NCBI GenBank assembly: GCA_002316225.1
Contig: DCDC01000104.1
Span: forward strand, 1-10,931
From: Firmicutes bacterium UBA1065
GTDB lineage: Bacteria > Bacillota > Clostridia > Tissierellales > Sedimentibacteraceae
Length of the DNA: 10,931 nucleotides
Direction of reading: 5' to 3'
The notes below the pieces were generated by a model, which did no database searches, was not told where the DNA came from, and was given only the letters and a program-made list of their open reading frames with translations. Shown here one piece after another: positions 6,522-10,931 of this stretch. Made by a program: the position numbers and the translations under genes. Positions within the stretch are counted from its first letter, which is position 1; each line of letters begins with the position of its first letter.

Positions 6522-7373
6522 TTATACTACTTCTATGACAAATTTCCTGCTTACCGGGCATTGGGTATATGTAGAATTGTTTACGCAGTTTGAATTCAGC
6601 CTGTTTGCCAGCATGCCCCTGGCATCCTTCTTAACCCTTACCTTATATCCTATTCTTTTTATCTCCGAGGGCTGAAGGCTTCCCACATCCCATTTTATTA
6701 TAGTCTTACCCTTGTATTCATATACGTTTTTCGGCTCTAAGTTGCATGAATCACCTATGTATTCCAGCCCCTCATCAAGTATGCTCCTTAAGTAAACCTT
6801 TCTTGCAAGGTCATATTGCCCCGTGTATAAGTCAACGTAATATTTGGTAATGGTATCCGGGCTGACTTGTTTATCTTCGCAGGTTACAACCATGTTGTAA
6901 TCCATGGCGGTTGATACGGCAGAGCAGGAATCAATTTTGTCTTCATTGATTAAATGGCCGTAAAACTTTATTTTGCTCCTGTGGGGGATTTTATCGCCTG
7001 AATTCTCTGTGCTGTTAACCGTATACTTGTCGCACAGGGCTCCGTCAAGGCTTAATATGTTCGTCGAATTGGGGGATAAAACAAAATTGTTCCCGAAAAT
7101 TATCACATTGTCATTGTTTAATTCCTTACAGGGCTCAACGATGCTTAGGGTATTTAAAAGTTTATCATCGGGACCCTCGTGTTCTATCTTATCCAGATAT
7201 CTTATGCCGTTTCCGAAAGCCGCACTGAAGGAGCAAAGTTTTTCATGAGGGCTATTATTTTTGAGGATGATTTTTATCTTATATATATATGAGGGAACAA
7301 ACTGAGAATTGGGGATACCTGCGCCCTTCAAAAAATATTCGGGCACATCTATGTATATGGTGCATTCTTTCAT
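6522..7373 (-). CDS. hypothetical protein with two beta-rich, DUF11-like domains
   Basis: I do not recognise this 283-residue protein by name. It seems to be an internal duplication. Domain 1 (about 29-145) has YKIKIILKNNS, then GNGIRYLDK, then VIIFGNNFVLSPNSTNILSL. Domain 2 (about 158-283) has KYYVDLYTGQYD, then LDEGLEYIGDS, then TIIKWDVGSLQPSEIKRIGY. Each follows the order 'beta strand with N or G turn, G-x-x-Y-hydrophobic, hydrophobic-x-W/F-x-x-x-x-L-x-P', which is the pattern of DUF11/TIGR01451-type immunoglobulin-like repeats in bacterial surface proteins. There is no signal peptide, membrane helix or LPxTG sorting motif, so it looks cytoplasmic or exported by an unusual route. It has nine cysteines. 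The start is supported by AAAGGA (7388-7383), 9 nt upstream. It has its own promoter and converges on the LtaS-like gene. Confidence 0.75.
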   Translation of the reverse strand: MKECTIYIDVPEYFLKGAGIPNSQFVPSYIYKIKIILKNNSPHEKLCSFSAAFGNGIRYLDKIEHEGPDDKLLNTLSIVEPCKELNNDNVIIFGNNFVLSPNSTNILSLDGALCDKYTVNSTENSGDKIPHRSKIKFYGHLINEDKIDSCSAVSTAMDYNMVVTCEDKQVSPDTITKYYVDLYTGQYDLARKVYLRSILDEGLEYIGDSCNLEPKNVYEYKGKTIIKWDVGSLQPSEIKRIGYKVRVKKDARGMLANRLNSNCVNNSTYTQCPVSRKFVIEVV

Positions 7374-7405
7374 TTACTTCATTCCTTTCCGATGCAATCT
7401 AATTC

Positions 7406-7434
7406 ATATTATTCATGGCATGGTTTTTTGTGAA
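7406..7434 (-). promoter_or_regulatory. candidate promoter for the two-domain hypothetical protein
   Basis: On the minus strand, TTCACA (7434-7429) matches TTGACA at 5 of 6 positions and is followed at 17 nt by TAATAT (7411-7406), 4 of 6. The -10 box lies 32 nt before the start codon at 7373. It is divergent from the glutaredoxin promoter. Confidence 0.45.
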
Positions 7435-7472
7435 AAAATTAAGTTAAATATTTATGGCAATAAATAAGCTAA

Positions 7473-7481
7473 TGTGATAAT
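7473..7481 (+). promoter_or_regulatory. candidate extended -10 promoter for the glutaredoxin-like gene
   Basis: TGTGATAAT (7473-7481) fits an extended -10 (TGn followed by GATAAT, 5 of 6 to TATAAT). No good -35 box stands 16-18 nt upstream, which is common for extended -10 promoters. It leaves about 50 nt to the start codon at 7534. Confidence 0.4.
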
Positions 7482-7533
7482 ATTAATAGCAAACAATCCA
7501 TAAACAATTGCATATCGATAAAGGGAGGATGAA

Positions 7534-7758
7534 ATGAAGAAGATTTTAATTTATTCCGCCAACTCATGTTCAAATTGTACTGCTGCCAAAGAATACATAA
7601 AGGAAAAGGGATATGATTATGAGGAAAAAAATGTTTCTCTTGATCCGGAAGCAAAAAAAGAATTGATAGGCATGGGCTACATGGGAGTTCCCGTAATCAT
7701 GATTGATGATGACGTGGTAGTAGGATTTAATAAGAGTAAGTTGGACGAGTTATTATAA
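7534..7758 (+). CDS. glutaredoxin / NrdH-like thiol-disulfide oxidoreductase
   Basis: A 74-residue single-domain thioredoxin-fold protein of about the length of NrdH and mini-glutaredoxins. The active site is SCSNCTAAK (11-19), with redox cysteines 12 and 15. MGVPVIMID (50-58) holds the cis-Pro53 loop, and VVVGFNKSKLDELL (61-74) is the usual C-terminal glutathione- or thioredoxin-contact region. Such proteins reduce disulfides in partner enzymes, for example ribonucleotide reductase or reductases of the anaerobic stress response. No nrd genes are next to it, so the partner is unknown. GGGAGG (7523-7528) 5 nt upstream fixes the start. It ends in a terminator shared with the convergent DUF1858 gene. 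Confidence 0.9.
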   Translation: MKKILIYSANSCSNCTAAKEYIKEKGYDYEEKNVSLDPEAKKELIGMGYMGVPVIMIDDDVVVGFNKSKLDELL

Positions 7759-7765
7759 ATAAAAC

Positions 7766-7790
7766 AAAAAACCGGCTCTTGCCGGTTTTT
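7766..7790. terminator. bidirectional intrinsic terminator between the two small redox genes
   Basis: The stem ACCGGC (7771-7776) / GCCGGT (7781-7786) has a TCTT loop. It is flanked by an A-run (7766-7771) and a T-run (7786-7790), so the hairpin ends in a U-tract whichever strand is transcribed. It serves both the glutaredoxin-like gene (ending 7758) and the DUF1858 gene (ending 7815). Confidence 0.88.
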
Positions 7791-7814
7791 GCCTTACTGG
7801 TATGTTTATTCTTT

Positions 7815-7997
7815 CTATTTATTCAATTCAGCTAACAGGTTATCCAGATTCATTCCGTGAACTGCTGCAGCTTCTTCCAATGTTTCCATTTGAGCGCTTG
7901 GGCACCCGATGCATCCCATTCCGAATGACATAAGGATTTCAGCAGCTTCCGGTTTTGCCATCAGGGTTTCACGAATTGTCATATCCTTTGTAATCAT
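7815..7997 (-). CDS. DUF1858 domain protein with a CxxC motif
   Basis: A 60-residue protein consisting only of the DUF1858 domain. It begins MITKDMTIRETL, followed by FGMGCIGCPSAQMETLEEAA (25-44) with Cys29 and Cys32. The domain is common as a stand-alone small protein in anaerobes and also occurs fused to other redox or metal-related domains. Its biochemical role is not established. The CxGC pair suggests a thiol or metal site. AGGAGG lies 7 nt upstream of the start (8010-8005), and a strong promoter lies at 8036-8064. It converges with the glutaredoxin-like gene, which has the same CxxC spacing. Confidence 0.9.
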   Translation of the reverse strand: MITKDMTIRETLMAKPEAAEILMSFGMGCIGCPSAQMETLEEAAAVHGMNLDNLLAELNK

Positions 7998-8035
7998 AAT
8001 CAGCCTCCTAAATTTTTAAAAAAGCGTTATATATC

Positions 8036-8064
8036 ATTATACAGTATGCCTAAACAATTTTCAA
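8036..8064 (-). promoter_or_regulatory. strong sigma-A-type promoter for the DUF1858 gene
   Basis: On the minus strand, TTGAAA (8064-8059) and a perfect TATAAT (8041-8036) are spaced 17 nt apart. The leader to the start codon at 7997 is about 30 nt. This is among the best promoter matches in the window. Confidence 0.75.
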
Positions 8065-8174
8065 TATTTCCTTAATAAAAAATGCAAGGTATATGGGTTG
8101 GCTTTTTTATTTGTGACAGATTAATTTTTCCTTGAAATAGAAACGTATTCCCGCTTTTTAAGGCCAAAAATCAT

Positions 8175-8203
8175 TTGAACCAAAAAATCTTTTGTGTTAT
8201 AAT
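8175..8203 (+). promoter_or_regulatory. promoter for the coiled-coil protein gene
   Basis: TTGAAC (8175-8180) and a perfect TATAAT (8198-8203) are separated by 17 nt. They lie 47 nt before the chosen start at 8251. Confidence 0.65.
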
Positions 8204-8250
8204 CAAAACAAATTAGCATATTTAACATAGCAAGAGGCAGGAGCATGAAT

Positions 8251-9177
8251 ATGCATAAAAAATACAATGAAAAAATAAGCGACATGAAGAAGTGCATACA
8301 AAAAAAGAATAAGTTGAGAATGCTTTTAAAACAGACAGAACAGGACATCATAAAGGAAAAACTTCTTTTGAACAAAATATCGGCAGAATATATGAAGTGT
8401 AACCAGGATGTTTTGAAAATAGAATCAGATGATATTATTTCCTTGTTTCATGCAATATTGGGCAAGGACGAGGAAAAACACAGTGAGGAAAGACAAAAAC
8501 TCTTAAAGGCAAAATTGGTTTACGACCAGTGCAAGAATAATGTGAATTATCTTGTCAACGAAACAAAAAAAATCGTGGATATTCTTGCAAACTTAGAGGG
8601 TTGCGACGAAGAATACGAGGAATTGATAAATAAAAAGGTTGAAACCATTTATATAGAAGATGAAGAAACCCGTCAGGATTTAAAAGGATTAATAAAACGA
8701 AAAGAAGACATGAATGCCAATATTGTCGAAATTGATGAAGCCATCTGTTACGGCGAAAAGGCCTTGGAATCCATAGAAAAGACTATAGCGGAACTGGAAG
8801 CTGCAGGCGACTTTGAAAATCCCGATATAAATAAAAATATGAATGATGCCAGAAAGTATGCCGAGCAGACCCATAGACTGTTAGGAAAATTCAAAAAAGA
8901 AATATCGGACATAACTATGGTGACCGGAACTGAAATAGCGGTGGGGGCCTTTGAAAACTTTTCGGATTTATTCTTTGACAGCTTGATTTTTGACTGGGTT
9001 GTTCAGTCAGGAATATGCAAATCTTTGGATGCTGCCAAGAACACCAAAAATCAGTTGGACAAGGCCATGTCCAAACTCTATGAGGAAAAAGTGACGGAAG
9101 AGTTCATGGTAAGGCATATAGAAGAGCAAATAAATCAAATCATGGAAGGCATAAAAAGATTTACAAATTTTACTTGA
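8251..9177 (+). CDS. hypothetical coiled-coil protein
   Basis: I cannot name this 308-residue protein. It is highly charged and helical. Heptad-like stretches run over about 5-58, 75-135 and 140-186, and a C-terminal helical segment covers about 258-302. Two less charged islands stand out: SDDIISLFHAILGKDEEK (59-76), followed by LLKAKLVYDQC, and ENFSDLFFDSLIFDWVVQSG (235-254). Their hydrophobic and aromatic character suggests conserved packing or partner-binding sites. No signal peptide or clear transmembrane helix is seen, so it is probably cytoplasmic, perhaps structural or membrane-peripheral. Start: AGGAG (8239-8243) is 7 nt from ATG 8251 but only 1 nt from the in-frame ATG 8245. I therefore prefer 8251, though AAGAGG (8232-8237) could serve 8245. 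The stop TGA overlaps the -35 box of the next promoter. Confidence 0.72.
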   Translation: MHKKYNEKISDMKKCIQKKNKLRMLLKQTEQDIIKEKLLLNKISAEYMKCNQDVLKIESDDIISLFHAILGKDEEKHSEERQKLLKAKLVYDQCKNNVNYLVNETKKIVDILANLEGCDEEYEELINKKVETIYIEDEETRQDLKGLIKRKEDMNANIVEIDEAICYGEKALESIEKTIAELEAAGDFENPDINKNMNDARKYAEQTHRLLGKFKKEISDITMVTGTEIAVGAFENFSDLFFDSLIFDWVVQSGICKSLDAAKNTKNQLDKAMSKLYEEKVTEEFMVRHIEEQINQIMEGIKRFTNFT

Positions 9178-9202
9178 CAAAAGAATTAATATGGTATAGA
9201 GT
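9174..9202 (+). promoter_or_regulatory. promoter of the S-box operon, overlapping the upstream stop codon
   Basis: A perfect TTGACA (9174-9179) includes the TGA stop (9175-9177) of the coiled-coil gene. At 17 nt it is followed by TAGAGT (9197-9202). Alternatively TATAGA (9195-9200), preceded by TGG as an extended -10, is spaced 15 nt. Either places transcription start around 9205-9210, about 15-20 nt before the riboswitch P1 helix. Confidence 0.65.
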
Positions 9203-9224
9203 ATTTAGAAATTGAATATGTAAA

Positions 9225-9371
9225 CTTCTTATCAAGAGAGGCGGAGGGACCGGCCCTGTGAAGTCTCGGCAACCTGCAGCATTTGCAAGGTGCTAATTCC
9301 GGCAAAGTGCAAACTTTGGAAGATGAGGAGTAGGTTAGCATTATATACCTTCTCTTCGAGAAGGTTTTTTT
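9225..9371 (+). ncRNA. SAM-I (S-box) riboswitch with its expression platform
   Basis: This is a complete S-box leader. P1 is CTTCTTATC (9225-9233) paired with GATGAGGAG (9322-9330), nine pairs including G-U. The conserved core follows in order: AAGAGAGGCGGAGGGACCGG (9234-9253), CGGCAACC (9267-9274) and GGTGCTAATTCC (9289-9300). A CAAAG/CTTTG hairpin (9303-9307, 9314-9318) lies before the P1 3' strand. The antiterminator forms when 9322-9330 pairs instead with CTTCTCTTC (9349-9357; 8 of 9 positions). Those same bases form the 5' arm of the terminator. By the known S-box mechanism, SAM binding stabilises P1 and lets the terminator form, so the operon is expressed when SAM is scarce. Confidence 0.96.
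9347..9371 (+). terminator. riboswitch-controlled intrinsic terminator
   Basis: The stem ACCTTCTC (9347-9354) / GAGAAGGT (9358-9365), with a 3-nt loop, is followed by a run of seven T (9365-9371). It ends 14 nt before the deacylase start codon. Its 5' arm competes for the P1 3' strand of the SAM-I aptamer, which makes it conditional. Confidence 0.92.
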
Positions 9372-9385
9372 GTTAGGAGGATAAA

Positions 9386-9853
9386 ATGTCTATAGAAAAA
9401 GTTAGGGAATATTTAAAACAATTCAACAAGGATAACGACATTAAAGAACTTGATGAATCAACGGCAACCGTGGAGTTGGCTGCCCAGGCTTTAGGGACTG
9501 AGGAAGCAAGGATAGCTAAATCCTTATCCTTTTACAAGGGTGACGGAGCCATGGTAATAGTGGTGGCAGGGGATGCAAAAATAGATAACAGGAAGTTCAA
9601 GGACTATTTCGGGTTTAAAGCCAGGATGCTTTCGCCCGAGGATACCGAAAAATTTACGGGTCACCAGGTAGGAGGGGTTTGCCCCTTTGCCTTGCCGGAA
9701 AATGTTAAAGTATACCTGGATGTATCCATGAAAAGATTCGAAACCATGTTTCCGGCCTGCGGAAGCGGAAACTCTGCAATAGAACTCACCTTGGAGGAGT
9801 TGGAGAAAACATCGGGAAGCAATACCTGGATCGATGTTTGCAAGAACTGGTGA
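9386..9853 (+). CDS. YbaK/EbsC-family aminoacyl-tRNA deacylase
   Basis: A 155-residue single-domain protein of the YbaK/ProX editing superfamily. These proteins hydrolyse mischarged tRNAs in trans, for example Cys-tRNA(Pro) for YbaK and Ala-tRNA(Pro) for ProX types. Family marks are ARIAKSLSF (41-49) with Lys45 at the position of the essential YbaK lysine, AGDAKIDNRKFKDYFG (61-76), GHQVGGVCPFAL (92-103) and FPACGSGNSAIELTL (122-136). Which amino acid and tRNA it edits cannot be read from the sequence. AGGAGG (9375-9380) is 5 nt before the start. As the first gene after the S-box terminator, it should be induced when SAM is low. That invites the idea that it edits a sulfur-amino-acid error such as cysteine or homocysteine, which is my inference only. 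Confidence 0.88.
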   Translation: MSIEKVREYLKQFNKDNDIKELDESTATVELAAQALGTEEARIAKSLSFYKGDGAMVIVVAGDAKIDNRKFKDYFGFKARMLSPEDTEKFTGHQVGGVCPFALPENVKVYLDVSMKRFETMFPACGSGNSAIELTLEELEKTSGSNTWIDVCKNW

Positions 9854-9899
9854 TGCTCATCAGACATGATTCATAAGACAGACTGTAAAGGAGAAAGAA

Positions 9900-10655
9900 A
9901 TGCTAAATGAATTTTCAAGAACCCAGCTTCTGTTAGGCAAGGAAGCAATGGAAAAACTTAAGGAATCAACAGTGGCTATATTCGGCATCGGAGGAGTAGG
10001 CTCATATGTTGTTGAAGCTTTGGCAAGGTGCGGGGTAGGGAATTTTGCCCTTTTTGATGCCGATAAAGTTTGCCTTACAAATATAAACAGGCAGATAATT
10101 GCCACAAGAAAGACTATCGGAAGGGTGAAGGTTGAAGTAGCGGCAGAAAGGATAAAGGAAATCAATCCCAATGCAAAGGTAAGCACCCATCAGGTTTTTT
10201 ACATGCCTGAAAATGCTCATGAATTTGATTTAACCGGATATGATTACATCGTGGACGCCATTGATACGGTGACCGCTAAAATAGAATTGATAGTAAGAGC
10301 CAAAAAAAATAACATTCCCATCATTAGCAGCATGGGAGCAGGCAACAAGCTCAATCCAACGGAACTTGAAGTTGTCGATATTTACAAAACATCAGTTGAT
10401 CCCCTGGCAAAGGTGATGCGCCATGAATTGAAAAAACGGGGGATAGAAAGTTTAAAAGTTGTATATTCAAAAGAAAAACCCATTAAACCCCTTGATGATG
10501 AAGAGGGTAACTGCAAAGAAAATTGCATATGCCCTCCCGGAACCCATACGAAGTGCAGTCAAAGAAGGGCAATACCGGGAAGCGTATCCTTTGTACCTTC
10601 CGTAGCAGGCTTGATTATTGCAAGTGAGGTTGTTAAGGATATTATAGCCAAATAA
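9900..10655 (+). CDS. tcdA: tRNA threonylcarbamoyladenosine (t6A37) dehydratase
   Basis: A 251-residue E1-like (MoeB/ThiF fold) enzyme. TcdA (CsdL) uses ATP to cyclise t6A to ct6A at position 37 of tRNAs reading ANN codons, including elongator tRNA-Met. The nucleotide site is IFGIGGVGSYVVEAL (27-41), followed by LFDADKVCLTNINRQ (51-65) with the Asp and the Arg64 typical of ATP-adenylating E1 folds. The family-specific tail is RRAIPGSVSFVPSVAGLIIA (222-241). A Cys-rich insert (Cys205, 209, 211, 219) may bind metal or act in catalysis. AAAGGAG (9887-9893) lies 6 nt upstream of the ATG. It is the second gene of the S-box operon, 46 nt after the deacylase and 16 nt before metN, with no terminator in either gap. 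Confidence 0.93.
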   Translation: MLNEFSRTQLLLGKEAMEKLKESTVAIFGIGGVGSYVVEALARCGVGNFALFDADKVCLTNINRQIIATRKTIGRVKVEVAAERIKEINPNAKVSTHQVFYMPENAHEFDLTGYDYIVDAIDTVTAKIELIVRAKKNNIPIISSMGAGNKLNPTELEVVDIYKTSVDPLAKVMRHELKKRGIESLKVVYSKEKPIKPLDDEEGNCKENCICPPGTHTKCSQRRAIPGSVSFVPSVAGLIIASEVVKDIIAK

Positions 10656-10671
10656 TTAAGGAGGAAGACAT

Positions 10672-10931
10672 TTGGGGACGACACCATTTATACAAATAAA
10701 AGATTTACAAAAAAATTTTACAAGTCAAAATGATACGGTAACTGCTCTTTCAGGGATAAATTTAAATATTGATAAAGGTACCATATTTGGAATAATAGGT
10801 ATGAGCGGTGCCGGAAAAAGCACCCTGGTAAGATGCATAAACTTCCTGGAGAGACCTAGCAAAGGAACCATCATAATAGGTGATAAAGATTTATCTCTCT
10901 TAAATGACAGGGAATTAAGGCAGGTCAGACA
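10672..10931 (+). CDS. metN: methionine ABC importer ATP-binding protein MetN, 3'-truncated by the window edge
   Basis: The first 86 codons of an ABC ATPase. After a short N-terminus come IQIKDLQKNF (7-16) and the Walker A GMSGAGKST, then LVRCINFLERPSKGTIIIG. The run GAGKSTLVRCINFLERP is typical of MetN, the ATPase of the D/L-methionine importer MetNIQ. The Q-loop, signature motif, Walker B and the C-terminal methionine-sensing domain lie beyond the window. The start is TTG at 10672, since there is no ATG before the conserved region. A strong AAGGAGGA (10658-10665) stands 6 nt upstream. The gene follows tcdA by 16 nt, so it should be under the S-box at 9225-9371. That is the expected control for methionine uptake and supports the assignment. 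metI and metQ are expected just downstream. Confidence 0.9.
   Translation, partial: MGTTPFIQIKDLQKNFTSQNDTVTALSGINLNIDKGTIFGIIGMSGAGKSTLVRCINFLERPSKGTIIIGDKDLSLLNDRELRQVR

Noticed and set aside
9851..9862. Small inverted repeat TGATG-CT-CATCA at the deacylase stop codon
   Set aside because: The loop would be only two bases, there is no T-run after it, and the operon clearly continues into tcdA. It is not a convincing terminator.
9860..10186. 108-codon open frame on the minus strand
   Set aside because: It is antisense to tcdA. Its hydrophobic look comes from reading the alternating-charge tcdA codons backwards, and it has no start context of its own.
1..10931. CRISPR arrays, tRNA or rRNA genes, transposase, integrase, toxin-antitoxin or defence genes
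   Set aside because: None seen on reading: no regularly spaced repeats, no tRNA-like cloverleaf or rRNA segments, and no mobile-element or defence protein motifs among the genes.

Overview
The window reads as an AT-rich, low-GC Gram-positive chromosome, most likely an anaerobic member of the Clostridia. The signs are strong AGGAGG-type ribosome sites, TTGnnn-17-TATAAT promoters, a DegV protein, an LtaS-like membrane sulfatase, a DUF1858 protein and an S-box (SAM-I) riboswitch. The organism is inferred from gene content alone. I see no phage, transposase, CRISPR, tRNA or rRNA. This is mostly chromosomal housekeeping and accessory DNA, with two palindromic repeat elements.

Layout. 1-658 (+) is the 3' part of a YegS/DgkB-type lipid kinase gene. 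It converges on mtnN (682-1374, -), the MTA/SAH nucleosidase. A back-to-back promoter region (1401-1495) separates mtnN from a degV-family gene (1529-2353, +). Next come a two-part nitroreductase-fold gene (2421-3278) and a D-2-hydroxyacid dehydrogenase gene (3306-4214), 27 nt apart and probably co-transcribed. A gap of 186 nt carries the first palindromic element. It is followed by a polytopic LtaS-like alkaline-phosphatase-superfamily protein (4401-6377). That gene converges on a cytoplasmic-looking two-domain beta-rich protein of unknown function (6522-7373, -). Between the two lies a second palindromic element that seems to have landed inside their shared terminator.

7534-7997 holds two small redox-type genes, a glutaredoxin-like CxxC protein (+) and a DUF1858 CxxC protein (-), converging on one hairpin terminator. 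A coiled-coil protein of unknown function follows (8251-9177, +). Its stop codon overlaps the -35 box of the next transcription unit.

That last unit is the most informative part of the window. A complete SAM-I riboswitch with antiterminator and terminator (9225-9371) controls a YbaK-family aminoacyl-tRNA deacylase (9386-9853), the tRNA-t6A dehydratase tcdA (9900-10655) and the start of metN (10672 onward, TTG start). MetN is the ATPase of the methionine importer. Two tRNA quality or modification genes therefore sit between a methionine/SAM sensor and a methionine transporter. Together with mtnN, which removes the by-products of SAM use, the window has a recurring methionine/SAM theme, although mtnN has its own promoter and is not part of the operon.
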